Below are positions 25,736 to 34,345 of a DNA stretch of 64,000 nucleotides, piece by piece (within the stretch, counting starts at the first letter, position 1; each line of letters starts with the position of its first letter). This DNA comes from Peribacillus muralis (GTDB taxonomy: Bacteria > Bacillota > Bacilli > Bacillales > DSM-1321): the NCBI RefSeq assembly GCF_001645685.2, contig NZ_CP017081.1:23646-87645 (forward strand), given 5' to 3'. The translations under genes and the position numbers were made by a program. Below the pieces are notes generated by a model that worked only from the letters and a program-made list of their open reading frames with translations, had not been told where the DNA came from and did no database searches.

Positions 25736-26005
25736 TTGGAAAATAAAAAACCTTGGTATTTAAGAAAAAAAATCCTATATTTTATTTGCATAGTAACACC
25801 ACCAATTGGATATATTGTATTGGTTACTAATTTAAAAAAATTTAAACAAGAAGAAAAAATTAATTTCCTTACTATCTCAACTATTATGACAGCTATATGG
25901 GTATTGAAATTTTTACCTAAAAATATAGAATTATATGTATGGTGCTTGATACTAGCTATAATAATTGGGAATTTTATCCTAAAACATTTTAAAAGGACGA
26001 AGTAA
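25736..26005 (+). CDS. Small membrane protein, 89 aa
   Basis: TTG start after GGAAGGA. A basic N-terminus (MENKKPWYLRKK) and three hydrophobic helices (about residues 13-33, 45-62 and 65-82) end in a basic tail. It starts 42 bp after the secreted-protein gene and ends 2 bp before the next ATG, so the three form a unit. Function unknown; immunity to the secreted neighbour is a guess. Confidence 0.65.
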   Translation: MENKKPWYLRKKILYFICIVTPPIGYIVLVTNLKKFKQEEKINFLTISTIMTAIWVLKFLPKNIELYVWCLILAIIIGNFILKHFKRTK

Positions 26006-26007
26006 AA

Positions 26008-26222
26008 ATGTTAGAGAATACTAGTGTAGGATACATAGTTGCTTGTATTTCAGTTACATTATGGGGAGTGTTTTGCTTTTTAGTCCTATTACTTCTATTC
26101 GCTTATGTTTTAGAGATGAAAATTTAAGGCCTAGTTTTTTTCTTAATGTTTTCTTTAGATATGTTGTAGGTATTATTTTCCCTATTGTCATATGGATATT
26201 GTATTTTAAATTTGTTTACTAA
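26008..26222 (+). pseudogene. Two-helix membrane protein, frameshifted
   Basis: ATG after AAAAGGA opens MLENTSVGYIVACISVTLWG, then LLLLFAYV. At the T4 run near 26113 the natural frame seems lost: with one more T it continues FRDENLRPSFFLNVFFRYVV and ends FKFVY at 26222. As it stands, the first frame stops at 26127 (39 codons). Third member of the small unit that begins with the secreted protein. Confidence 0.5.
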
Positions 26223-26351
26223 TTTTTGTATTGTTGTAATTTAAAGGGGACAGCTAACCTATAAATTACGGGAGATTATAGAAGAAGAGACAAAGGTTGC
26301 TTTATATCCGATGTTAGAATTCATTGCACACAAAATTATCCATTACCAACA

Positions 26352-26465
26352 ATGGCTAGAAAACAGGGAACTGAATGGGAAGAAGCAGAAGAAAAAGGGT
26401 ATAAACTTGTTGATTCGTATGAAGAAACCATTAACTCTATTATGAATTTTTATATCGAATTCTGA
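26352..26465 (+). pseudogene. C-terminal gene fragment, 37 codons
   Basis: MARKQGTEWEEAEEKGYKLV runs to TGA at 26465 with no ribosome site. In another frame upstream, YKLREIIEEETKVALYPMLE (from about 26258) is open. They look like pieces of one lost soluble protein. Confidence 0.3.
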
Positions 26466-26546
26466 ATGAACTATCGGGTACGTTAGCTTAAGAGCTGTCT
26501 ATACGGCAGCTTTTTTTTATGGAACTAAAAGGGGAGGATAGTCTAA
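26465..26546 (+). repeat. Array repeat copy (full form)
   Basis: AATGAACTATCGGGTACGTT, GAGCTGTCTATACGGCAGC with a T8 run, then GGAACTAAAAGGGGAGGATA. The preceding stop overlaps its edge. Confidence 0.9.
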
Positions 26547-26575
26547 CAATCAATTTGGATAAAGGAGGTTATAAA

Positions 26576-26809
26576 TTGTTAAAGTCTTTGCAAATAATTT
26601 TATCCATAACAGTCACTGCACTTGCAGGACATGTATTGATTACTGGTGATTTTAAGTTTCAACCATATATGATGTTGTTTTTTGGTTTAACGATGTTGGT
26701 AATGGGATTAAGAGAATTTCAAAAGGGACAAAAAGGTTACGGCTGGCTAAGTATAGTTTTATTTATATTTAGTATATTTGTATCAATCCAAAGTTTCTTA
26801 TTGAAGTAA
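26576..26809 (+). CDS. YczI-like membrane protein (DUF3953)
   Basis: 77 residues from TTG at 26576, with AAAGGAGGT 6 nt upstream. A longer frame would start inside the repeat and is rejected. Three helices: about 4-22, 26-46 and 55-76. FQPYMMLFFGLTMLVMGLRE and GYGWLSIVLFIFSIFVS are typical of the DUF3953/YczI family of Bacillus, whose role is unknown. Its stop codon lies inside the next repeat. Confidence 0.8.
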   Translation: MLKSLQIILSITVTALAGHVLITGDFKFQPYMMLFFGLTMLVMGLREFQKGQKGYGWLSIVLFIFSIFVSIQSFLLK

Positions 26810-26887
26810 CGCGTGCGTTAGCTGAAGATCAGAGCTGTCTATACGGCAGCTTTTCTTTATGGAACTATCAGGGCAGATTAGTTCAAG
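26806..26887 (+). repeat. Array repeat copy (full form)
   Basis: AGTAACGCGTGCGTTAGCTG, CAGAGCTGTCTATACGGCAG, then GGAACTATCAGGGCAGATTA. Followed by TTGTTCAACAATTGGACCAA, the secondary motif. Confidence 0.9.
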
Positions 26888-27011
26888 CGTGCATATGGAG
26901 TTGTTCAACAATTGGACCAATTATTGAAGAGTAGTCTTGTTTAGAATGAGTATATTTGAAATAATTGGAGCTTGATAAAAAAAAAGAGTTTTTGTAGGTG
27001 GTGATTCGTTC

Positions 27012-27434
27012 GTGGAGAGTGTTTTCGTAAAGTTAATTTTAGTTTTATCTATTTTTGGACTTTTTCTCTTTTTCATTAATAAAGTTTTGAGAAAATGGCT
27101 TAATGTTGAAAAGAAAAAATTTTTTTCCTATGGCCATGTAAATGATAAACACAAAAAAATTGATTGGACAATTAGAATCATTTTTATTGTCTTTATGTTT
27201 ATCGGTGTTTTCACTAACGTCAAACGTGACCCTTTAGAGCATATTTGGTTTTTGGAAACGCAGATCCTTCTGTTTGTTTTTATAATTGCACTTGAAACAG
27301 CTAGAGTAATTATGGAGAAGAGATATGCAGAAAATAGAAATGATTATATTTTTTCAACTATTCAATTAGCGATAATATTAATATTTTTACTTTCAGTGTT
27401 TACGACTGATTTTTTTGGATTGTTGAAATGGTAA
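27012..27434 (+). CDS. DUF4181 membrane protein
   Basis: 140 residues from a GTG start after AGGTGGTGA. Four helices (about 5-25, 50-70, 80-102 and 112-136). NVEKKKFFSYGHVNDKHKKI after helix 1 and the LEHIWFLETQILLFVFI segment match the DUF4181 family found in Bacillus. Function unknown. Single gene between repeats. Confidence 0.8.
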   Translation: MESVFVKLILVLSIFGLFLFFINKVLRKWLNVEKKKFFSYGHVNDKHKKIDWTIRIIFIVFMFIGVFTNVKRDPLEHIWFLETQILLFVFIIALETARVIMEKRYAENRNDYIFSTIQLAIILIFLLSVFTTDFFGLLKW

Positions 27435-27455
27435 AAAATCTATCTTCAGAAACCG

Positions 27456-27560
27456 GGGGCGCGATTCTTGAATGAAGTTCGCCTTTCTTAAGAACTAACG
27501 GGTGCAGGAGCTGATCAGCAGCTCCTTTTTTTCTGGAACTAAAGGGGAAGATTAGTTCGA
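27456..27560 (+). repeat. Array repeat copy (four modules, altered terminator stem)
   Basis: GGGGGCGCGATTCTTGAATG, AGAACTAACGGGTGCAGGAG, stem GGAGCTGATCAGCAGCTCC with a T7 run, then AACTAAAGGGGAAGATTAGT. Confidence 0.9.
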
Positions 27561-27608
27561 AAATTAATTTTCTTTTTTGGTGATTTAGATAAAGGTTGGT
27601 GAAGAATT

Positions 27609-27791
27609 TTGAAAAAAAATTATACGGTTTTCTTTTTACTTTTGTTTATTGTAGCTATTTCTAATGGTATGTCACTTAAAAATCATTTCAACTATTCTAT
27701 GATTATTGGAGTTGGTTTAGCGACAATATCTATATTAGCTGCTGGATTTTCGCTGGGAAAAAGGAACAAGGTAAATAATTCACATCATTAA
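27609..27791 (+). CDS. Small two-helix membrane protein, 60 aa
   Basis: TTG start after AAGGTTGGTG. Helices at about residues 5-20 and 30-50 are joined by SLKNHFNYS; the tail is GKRNKVNNSHH. No family recognised. Repeats on both sides. Confidence 0.6.
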   Translation: MKKNYTVFFLLLFIVAISNGMSLKNHFNYSMIIGVGLATISILAAGFSLGKRNKVNNSHH

Positions 27792-27803
27792 ATTGTTTGT
27801 TAA

Positions 27804-27886
27804 GCTAACGTGTGCTTTACATCAATAAGGGAGGTTGTTAACGCACCCTTTTCCTAATGAACTAGAGGGTGCGTTACTTTAGTAAG
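27804..27886 (+). repeat. Array repeat copy
   Basis: AGCTAACGTGTGCTTTACAT, AAGGGAGGTTGTTAACGCAC with CCTTTTCC, then AATGAACTAGAGGGTGCGTT. The last part is a second 5'-type box instead of the 3' box. Confidence 0.8.
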
Positions 27887-28037
27887 ACAAATGAAAAATT
27901 GTTGGTGGTACCTTTTAACGTTGTATATCTGCATTTTCTTGACGCAACCTCTTTTATTCTAATTAAGTTTTTTAACAAAGGTGTTAATTACTTCGATATA
28001 ATTTTCCATATAATACTTAAATTGGGAGGTTGTGAAT

Positions 28038-28697
28038 ATGGGACTTTTAATTGTTTATGCAACAGGATTATTAATAGGTGTTGCTCTGGTTACTCTTAGT
28101 TCTTTTTTAAAAGAGTTGGATCATAAAAAAAGAAGTATTTTCGTGGCTGTGATTGGTGTATTTGCAGTCATTGGAGGTTTAGTCATTGGCGGATTTGAAG
28201 GGATGCCAATTAGTATAATAGGTATTGGTATTTTAACCGTTCCGATTTTACTATTATTTGCCGGAAATAAATCAATGATAAGAAATATGGTTTTCGCAAT
28301 AGTAGTATTGGTGCCATTAGCTGTCTTTATTTATGCTGGTGTTGATAAAATTTTTGGGGATAATTTCATTGTGGTTGCTAAAAATGAAAATTTGGATACT
28401 TATTTAAAACAGTATTATGAAGAGTTACAAGTGAAGACAGACAAGCAAGGATTTAAAAGGCTTGAACCAAATAATGGCGAAAAGGTGATAGTTCTTTCTT
28501 TAGGTAAAGAAAAGCAAGGCAATAATATAGAAGTTACAGGGATAGAAAAACAAGGTGATAGAACATTGATTAATGTAAAGTCCTTTTATAATCAATCAAC
28601 AGAATAGAATCCAACTATTATTATTCTATTAGACAAACTTGGTAAAAACGTTGTTGTCCAGGATGCTGATGGAACTGTTTATGAGGAAGTTAAATGA
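28038..28697 (+). pseudogene. Membrane protein, paralog of 12389-13009, cut by an in-frame TAG
   Basis: ATG at 28038 after GGGAGG. Helices fill about residues 3-100 and share VIGGFEGMP with the paralog. The frame stops at TAG (28605) after FYNQSTE, but the same frame continues NPTIIILLDKLGKNVVVQDA and DGTVYEEVK to TGA at 28697, matching the paralog's TDGTNYGDG end. A point mutation truncated it by about 30 residues. A shortened but possibly functional protein of 189 aa remains. Confidence 0.7.
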
Positions 28698-28724
28698 AAA
28701 AAAGGAACTAATGGGTCCTTTTTT
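28698..28724 (+). terminator. Terminator after the membrane protein
   Basis: AAAAAAGGA and TCCTTTTTT around a 9-nt loop that includes ACTAATGGG, like a collapsed array repeat. Confidence 0.7.
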
Positions 28725-28826
28725 ATTTAGAGTTTTTTAGATAATACCTATGTTAGCACCGATATTTTCTGTTTTATCTTAACCATTTGAATAGTTGTAT
28801 TGGAATGGATAGATTGGAGAGGTTTT

Positions 28827-29318
28827 ATGTTTAAAAGATATAGATGGTGGATGGTCGTTTTAGCTCTTTCGATAGTAGCATTCTATTTTTATGACTTACT
28901 AAGTGCAGATAAACGAACGGTCGAGGAATATGCAAACAGGCTTTACTCTTATCCACTTCCACCGAATACGGAAATTATAGACAAGGGTTTTGATTATGGA
29001 GTTTCGTATGGTGGAGGACCTTGGGGGAGTGGAGGTCAACCAACTGTTGTTGCTTATATGAAGTTATCCTCTGAATTAAGCGAGAGAAAATTAATGGACT
29101 ACTATAAGATCAATAGTTCTTTAAAAGGTTTTGAAGTTTACTTTAAAGGTGACGAAGAAATAATAAAAACATTTGATGGAAAGAAGAGTTGGTACGAAGG
29201 GAAAACTCCATCAAATCCAAGTGAAAAAAGTAATGAAGGGGAACCTATTGAACTTATTGTTCAAAAAAGAACATTATTTGAATCTCCTTTTGGAGAACTT
29301 GCTGATGTATTCCATTAG
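28827..29318 (+). CDS. Membrane-anchored protein of unknown function, 163 aa
   Basis: ATG at 28827 after GGAGAGG. A basic start (MFKRYRWWM) and one helix (about residues 8-26) anchor an outside domain (about 30-163) with YSYPLPPNTEIIDKGFDYGV and a Gly-rich stretch VSYGGGPWGSGG. No enzyme motif is evident. A repeat copy lies directly downstream. Confidence 0.65.
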   Translation: MFKRYRWWMVVLALSIVAFYFYDLLSADKRTVEEYANRLYSYPLPPNTEIIDKGFDYGVSYGGGPWGSGGQPTVVAYMKLSSELSERKLMDYYKINSSLKGFEVYFKGDEEIIKTFDGKKSWYEGKTPSNPSEKSNEGEPIELIVQKRTLFESPFGELADVFH

Positions 29319-29350
29319 AAAGCATATTCTTTTTCGGTTGTGAAGTTATA

Positions 29351-29436
29351 CTAACGGGTGTGTCAGCTGAATATCGGAACTGTCTTTAAGTTTTGCTTTT
29401 TTAATGAACTAAAGGGGCAGTTTAGTTTTAATAAAG
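29351..29436 (+). repeat. Array repeat copy with worn terminator
   Basis: ACTAACGGGTGTGTCAGCTG, CGGAACTGTCTTTAAGTTTT where pairing is lost, then AATGAACTAAAGGGGCAGTT. Confidence 0.88.
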
Positions 29437-29490
29437 AATAACAAATTGTGAAGAATAAGGAGTAGATAAAACAATATGAGGTGAATCTTG

Positions 29491-29904
29491 ATGATTAAAA
29501 GATACATAATTTTTTTTGGATTATTGTTATTTGTTATGACTCCTTTACAAACTGTTAAGGCAGAAACTGGTTCAAATGCGGAAAGAGAGTATTTCACGAC
29601 AGAGGATATCATGGCAGATATTGTGTTTCCGTCTATTGATAAAGAGGTTGTAAAAGAGTATGAGGGTGATTCTTTCGTAGGCTGGCAATGGAAAAGAATT
29701 GTTGGTATAACTTACAATAACAATCATTCTTATGATGTTTCTGTTAGGATTGAAGTACCTTTAAAGGGAAATCCAAATGAATTTAGCGAGGATTTAATTA
29801 AAGTAAGAATTTCTCCATCTTGTGATAGTGAGAAACTTAATAAGCAGTTATGTGATCACGATTTTACGATAAAAATTGTGGAATACAAACATTTGACCCA
29901 ATAA
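29491..29904 (+). CDS. Secreted protein of unknown function, 137 aa
   Basis: ATG at 29491; GAGGTGA lies 8 nt upstream. A signal peptide (MIKRYIIFFGLLLFVMTPLQ) with a likely cut after TVKA (residue 24). The mature part includes FVGWQWKRIVGITYNNNHSY and two Cys (CDSEKLNKQLCDHDF) that could form a disulfide. Family not recognised. Repeats precede and follow it. Confidence 0.65.
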   Translation: MIKRYIIFFGLLLFVMTPLQTVKAETGSNAEREYFTTEDIMADIVFPSIDKEVVKEYEGDSFVGWQWKRIVGITYNNNHSYDVSVRIEVPLKGNPNEFSEDLIKVRISPSCDSEKLNKQLCDHDFTIKIVEYKHLTQ

Positions 29905-29920
29905 GAATTATTCCCTTTTA

Positions 29921-30052
29921 CTTCACTAACAGGTATGTTGGCTTTAATTCTTGGCTTTTCAGGTAAAAGCAAACGTGACTCACTGTACATCTATAACGCA
30001 CAGTGAATGATGTTTGCTTTTTTCTTATGGAGTTTATATGGCAGGACAGTTT
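29921..30052 (+). repeat. Array repeat copy with an unusually long terminator hairpin
   Basis: TTCACTAACAGGTATGTTGG, then AAAAGCAAAC (29965-29974) pairing with GTTTGCTTTT (30012-30021) and an inner CACTGT/ACAGTG stem, then TTATGGAGTTTATATGGCAG and GACAGTTT. Confidence 0.75.
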
Positions 30053-30193
30053 ACGATGAACTTCTATTCTCTTCTGACAAGCAAAAGTTTTAAATGATAT
30101 GAATAAAGTTGAATGAATATAGAGTTTTAAAGGGAAATAGAAAAATCGTTCGATTCAAAAAAAATAGAGAAAAGGGTAATCTCCTTCTTCCTT

Positions 30194-30733
30194 TTATCGT
30201 ATGAATATTGATCCAACAGTCCATGTAATGTGGAGGCTTCCACTTATAACTTTAACTTTATAATCACTATAACGAGCATGTTCACTCAATCCTTGATTTC
30301 CCCTTTGGACTGAATCTTTTACATAAATAAATGAATTCAAAGAACTGTAAAATGTATACGTACTTTCATACTCATCTTTTGGCCATAGAGATGGTTCCTT
30401 TTCATGTATAACATAGGGGGATGATAGGTAAATACCACTTTTAATAAAAGTATAGTTTTCGGATAAAATGGAAAACGAACCTAATAAGTAAAGAAAATTA
30501 GTAAAAATAACTAGATTAAACAAAGTATTTTCTTTCTTTTTATTAAGCTTAATCTTTTTCGATAGTATAGAAGTTGAAATAGGCATAACAATTAAACCAA
30601 TTATCGCAATCCATTTATCAAAAGGTTCCCCATTCACCCATATTAGTATTCCCATTAATCTCAATAGAACAAAGAGTAACACAAAAGCCGTTAATAATGA
30701 TGCTAGATAGATGGTGAACTTCTTAAAATTCAA
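30194..30733 (-). CDS. Membrane protein with C-terminal soluble domain, 179 aa
   Basis: TTG at 30733 is preferred because AGAGGTG lies 6 nt before it; a GTG at 30742 is part of that site. Three helices (about residues 7-30, 40-55 and 70-92) are followed by an outside region with LYLLGSFSILSENYTFIKSG and SGSLHITWTVGSIFIR. No family recognised. Minus strand. Confidence 0.65.
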   Translation of the reverse strand: MNFKKFTIYLASLLTAFVLLFVLLRLMGILIWVNGEPFDKWIAIIGLIVMPISTSILSKKIKLNKKKENTLFNLVIFTNFLYLLGSFSILSENYTFIKSGIYLSSPYVIHEKEPSLWPKDEYESTYTFYSSLNSFIYVKDSVQRGNQGLSEHARYSDYKVKVISGSLHITWTVGSIFIR

Positions 30734-31001
30734 TGATTTCACCTCTTTGGGATTCTACCATTTTTATGGTTTTCAGTAAATATAAAGAAAAAAGATTAAA
30801 ACCACGTTAAGTAAATAAGCAGATTTAGATATCTCTATATGTGTACTTGGATAACATCGATTGCATTACCATCAAGATTACGTAGCCCTGAATCTTTGTT
30901 CAACAATTGGGCCATTTAATCGAATAAGTGTGTATTTGAAATAAAGCTGCACTGCTTTGAAAAAACTCTGTATATAAGCGTGCATTTGTTGAACAGAAAG
31001 T

Positions 31002-31040
31002 AAAAGGGGTGATACCTATTAATAAGTATCCCCCCTTTTT
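31002..31040 (-). terminator. Terminator of the MFS gene
   Basis: On the minus strand, AAAAAGGGGGGATAC pairs with GTATCACCCCTTTT with one bulge. It lies 46 bp after the MFS stop. Bases 30734-31001 contain only a copy of the AACAATTGGGCCATTT motif (30903). Confidence 0.75.
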
Positions 31041-31085
31041 GTAACTTTTTATGATTTTTAGGTTTCAAACAACATTAAATCCGTA

Positions 31086-32342
31086 TCATTTCTCTCTAAT
31101 CCGCTCCGTTAGACGGTAGGTTATTATCCAATACAAAAGGGCTAAAGCGCTGACAGAGGCACCAAATAGAGATACTCCGATCCATCCATAGTTTGCGTAT
31201 ATATTGGTTGAAATAATTGAACCCATGGCACTGCCGATGGAATAAAAAATCATGTAAGCAGCAGTAAGTCGGCTTCTTGCCTCTGGACGCACTGTGAAAA
31301 TCATACTCTGGTTGGTTACATGTACTGCTTGCACAGCCAGGTCAAGAAAGATAACGCCAATGACTAATGCGACCAGTGAGTGTTCGGTAAAGCTGATTGG
31401 GAACCATGATGCTAACAATAAAACTAGGGCTATGCAGGTTGTTCGCTGGCCTAGACCTCGATCAGCAAGACCTCCAGCACGAGCAGCAGCTAATGCTCCG
31501 GCAACTCCAGCAAGACCAAACGCTCCAATAACGGTATGTGAAAGGGAGTATGGTGGAGCACTGAGAGGTAGCACCAGCGAAGTCCACAATGTGCTAAACG
31601 CGGTAAACATCAGCAGAGCCAGTACTCCGCGGATGCGTAGGATTCGTTCTTGCCTGAACAATGTGAGCACTGAACGGAGCAGCTGCGGATAGGATAGTGA
31701 CTCTCTTTTGCTTTCATCACGCGGGAGTACTCGGAACAACACGCCAGTCATGATGAGCATCATGGCGGCAGAAACAAGATAGACCGAACGCCAACCGGCG
31801 AGATCGGTTAGTACACCAGCGAATGTTCTTGCGAGCAGAATGCCAATCACGATTCCACTTTGCACCAAGCCGACTATACGTCCACGCTCGGATGGGGCAG
31901 CCAAAGTCGATGCGAACGCTACGTGCACTTGAGTCACTACAGCAAGCAGCCCGACCGCAGCTAACCCGGTGAACAGCACTGTGGTGATGGGGGCGATGCC
32001 GACCACAACCAGAGACAAAACGGATAAAAGCATTTGTCCGATGATTAGCCGACGTCGATTCAGTAGATCACCGAGCGGTACCAGCAGTAGCAGTCCTAGC
32101 GCGTAACAAAGTTGGGTAATGGTGATGACGATGCCGATGGATGAATGGGAGACACCAAATTCGATGGACAGGGAGTCTAGCAACGGTTGTGCATAATATA
32201 TGTTGGCGACAGCCATCCCACAGGCTGTTGCAAACAATAGTGCCATGTAGCGAGTCATGGTTGATCCGGATGCTATTTGAGATTGATCCGTTATCGTATC
32301 ATGATCTTCACCTTTAATTGTTGTTTTTTCTTTTACCTTCAC
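31086..32342 (-). CDS. MFS drug/metabolite exporter (DHA1-like)
   Basis: 418 residues from GTG at 32342 (AAGGAGGG upstream); the longer open frame runs through the operator. Twelve helices. NIYYAQPLLDSLSIEFGVSH near helix 1 and LGDLLNRRRLI (the loop 2-3 MFS motif A) are clear, as is the long central loop after PRDESKRES. It resembles chloramphenicol/arabinose-type efflux proteins of the YdhP/AraJ kind. GC content is visibly higher than in its neighbours, suggesting transfer. Divergent from the ester cyclase and TetR genes, which share operator-like boxes with it. Confidence 0.9.
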   Translation of the reverse strand: MKVKEKTTIKGEDHDTITDQSQIASGSTMTRYMALLFATACGMAVANIYYAQPLLDSLSIEFGVSHSSIGIVITITQLCYALGLLLLVPLGDLLNRRRLIIGQMLLSVLSLVVVGIAPITTVLFTGLAAVGLLAVVTQVHVAFASTLAAPSERGRIVGLVQSGIVIGILLARTFAGVLTDLAGWRSVYLVSAAMMLIMTGVLFRVLPRDESKRESLSYPQLLRSVLTLFRQERILRIRGVLALLMFTAFSTLWTSLVLPLSAPPYSLSHTVIGAFGLAGVAGALAAARAGGLADRGLGQRTTCIALVLLLASWFPISFTEHSLVALVIGVIFLDLAVQAVHVTNQSMIFTVRPEARSRLTAAYMIFYSIGSAMGSIISTNIYANYGWIGVSLFGASVSALALLYWIITYRLTERIREK

Positions 32343-32380
32343 TATAACTTCCCTCCTTTTTGTACTTAACAGTATAATAT

Positions 32381-32533
32381 ATCGTTCGGTATGAAATAAT
32401 TCCTTTTTAGGATAACCAACAAAACGTTTTGATGTCAAGTAAGTTAAGCAGTAATTAGAATGACGTCCTTGATGATCATCACAATTTGACATTAGGACTG
32501 TAATTAAATAAGATTATAATGTACCGATTGGTA
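32381..32533. promoter_or_regulatory. Divergent promoter region with two TACCGA-type operator boxes
   Basis: ATCGTTCGGTAT (32381-32392; inverted, ATACCGAACGAT) lies at the MFS promoter and TACCGATTGGTA (32522-32533) lies just downstream of TATAAT (32515-32520) for the ester cyclase gene. Both share the half-site TACCGA, so the downstream TetR protein is the likely repressor of both units. Confidence 0.6.
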
Positions 32534-32556
32534 ATTAAAAGGAGGATTAATTATCC

Positions 32557-33054
32557 ATGAATCAAATACCGGGGAATAACGAATTCACTGAAATATCTGG
32601 GGGCGATTCACCAGCTCCAAAATTCCTACAGACAAACGAACAGATTATAAAAAGCTTCTTTGAAGTTGTCAGATCAGGTAGCAATCCCGAACAAGCTAAG
32701 TTTTTTATGGCGAAAGAGGTAAGAGCACATCAAGTGAATTCAGAAAGCATGGTGACAATTAAAAGGTCACCTGAGAATTATGCTGATCATATAAGAGAAA
32801 TGAAAGATTCATGGGGGAATTTTAAAATAGAAATCCAAGAATTAATTTCTCAAAATCAAAAAGTTCATGTCAGATGGAAGCAGACAGGAATGCATATTGG
32901 AGAGTACGAGGGTTATCTGCCTACAAATAAAGAGGTTATTGAAATAGGTAGTGCCGTATACCTGTTAGAGGATCAAAAAATCGTGGAATACTGGATTCAG
33001 GTGGACAGATTGGGAATCCTTGAGCAAATAAAAAAGAATCAAGAACAAGATTAA
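32557..33054 (+). CDS. SnoaL-like ester cyclase family protein
   Basis: 165 residues. A cone-shaped NTF2/SnoaL-like fold is suggested by FFEVVRSGSNPEQAKFFMAK (residues about 31-50), VRWKQTGMHIGEYEGYLPTN (about 109-128) and the end segment KIVEYWIQVDRLGILEQI. AAAGGAGGA precedes the ATG. It is cotranscribed with the TetR gene 44 bp downstream. SnoaL proteins act on polyketide-like rings, but most bacterial ones are of unknown function. Confidence 0.8.
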   Translation: MNQIPGNNEFTEISGGDSPAPKFLQTNEQIIKSFFEVVRSGSNPEQAKFFMAKEVRAHQVNSESMVTIKRSPENYADHIREMKDSWGNFKIEIQELISQNQKVHVRWKQTGMHIGEYEGYLPTNKEVIEIGSAVYLLEDQKIVEYWIQVDRLGILEQIKKNQEQD

Positions 33055-33098
33055 TTATCTAGTGAAGAAATTTTGTTTTTTGAAATGAGGGATTTATT

Positions 33099-33680
33099 AT
33101 GGTTCGACAACGTGAATTTGATGAGGAAAAAGCGTTGGATGATGCTATGCTGCTTTTTTGGGAGAAGGGGTACAAGGCTACTTCGCTAAGCGATTTGACT
33201 GCCAAAATGGAAATACAACGACCAAGCTTATACTCAGCTTTTGGAGACAAAGAGAAATTGTTTGAGTCTGCATTACGCAAATATACAAAGCTACATGCTT
33301 CCCATATTCGAACAAAATTTCAAAACAATCTATCTGTAAAGGAAGCATTTCGAACATTTTTTAAAGATTTGGTGGAAGAGGAATATAAAGAAAGTCCGAA
33401 CAAGGGATGTTTTTGCATTAATACAATGGTGGAACTTGCCCCTCACGATGAAAAATTTGAAATCCTTACAAGGGAGCATCAAATGTATCTTTCGATCATA
33501 TTTCAAGAAACGATTGTCCGAGGTATTCGCTCAGGTGAGCTCGAAAGCAGCCTTGATGCTAAAGTTTTGGCACAGACACTAGTCGTTTCATTAATCGGGC
33601 TTACCGTGTTAATGAAATCTCGTCCAGAGCGTTCATTTGTAGAAAATTCAGTAGCGATGATATTATCATTATTAAAATAA
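33099..33680 (+). CDS. TetR/AcrR-family repressor
   Basis: 193 residues. The N-terminal helix-turn-helix (about residues 10-55: DDAMLLFWEKGYKATSLSDL then IQRPSLYSAFGDKEKLFE) is canonical TetR; the rest is the all-helical ligand-binding domain with CFCINTMVELAPHD in the middle. The gene is the second in the ester cyclase unit and divergent from the MFS exporter. The shared TACCGA boxes make it the likely switch that induces the exporter when a toxic ligand binds. Confidence 0.92.
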   Translation: MVRQREFDEEKALDDAMLLFWEKGYKATSLSDLTAKMEIQRPSLYSAFGDKEKLFESALRKYTKLHASHIRTKFQNNLSVKEAFRTFFKDLVEEEYKESPNKGCFCINTMVELAPHDEKFEILTREHQMYLSIIFQETIVRGIRSGELESSLDAKVLAQTLVVSLIGLTVLMKSRPERSFVENSVAMILSLLK

Positions 33681-33840
33681 ATTCACCAAAATTCCAGTTT
33701 CATCAATCATGTCAGTCTCTGTGATCGATCGATTACAGCTGTCATGCTTATGTTTATTAACCAGTTTTGGCATGCTGATTGGTATTGGTGGAGGTTATGT
33801 AATGAGGTTTAGTTCATTCAAATTATTTAATTAGTTATTC

Positions 33841-33863
33841 AACTAACGGGTGCAATACTCTAG
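33841..33863 (+). repeat. Array repeat remnant (5' box)
   Basis: AACTAACGGGTGCAATACTC only. The rest of 33681-34028 holds no gene that I can support. Confidence 0.65.
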
Positions 33864-34028
33864 AAATCGACTTAAGATTGAAATTTGTCTTAGCATATAT
33901 TCTGGAATGGCTGAAATAGCATTTTTGCTACCATCCGTAAAAGAACACACTCTCGACGGTGGAGTTTCTACTCATAACAACCATTATTCGCATTTCATAA
34001 ATCGTAACACCAAGATAAGGAGAATTTT

Positions 34029-34193
34029 ATGTCTTTTACACAACAGTTTTTTTTAGTAATCATGATAATATTAATCATATTTTATTCTGTTGAAAATGCT
34101 AAAGGTGCTCCAAAGAGGTCTAAGTCTAGTATTGCACTACTCTTATTAGTGACTGTTATATTAGTATCTACTATCACTTTTCTCATACTTTGA
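34029..34193 (+). CDS. Small two-helix membrane protein, 54 aa
   Basis: ATG 6 nt after AAGGAGA. MSFTQQFFLVIMIILIIFYS and the ALLLLVTVILVSTITFLIL tail are two helices joined by a basic hinge (NAKGAPKRSKSS). Too short for most gene callers but well supported by its ribosome site. No family recognised. Confidence 0.6.
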   Translation: MSFTQQFFLVIMIILIIFYSVENAKGAPKRSKSSIALLLLVTVILVSTITFLIL

Positions 34194-34280
34194 GAGATTA
34201 ATTTAAAATGAAAAATCATTACAACCCTAGTCAATATAACACCTAATTAACAGAAGCTGCGAAACCATAAAAAAGTACCC

Positions 34281-34310
34281 TTAATTAACTAACGGGCAGA
34301 ATAGTTGAAG
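34281..34310 (+). repeat. Array repeat copy (short form)
   Basis: TTAACTAACGGGCAGAATAG then TTGAAG. Confidence 0.75.
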
Positions 34311-34345
34311 AAAGTTAACGAAAGTTTTGGTGTGAAAGGAAAGTA

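Noticed and set aside
33850..34056. 68-codon plus-strand frame.
   Set aside because: It starts in a repeat remnant without a ribosome site and overlaps the better supported small gene at 34029.
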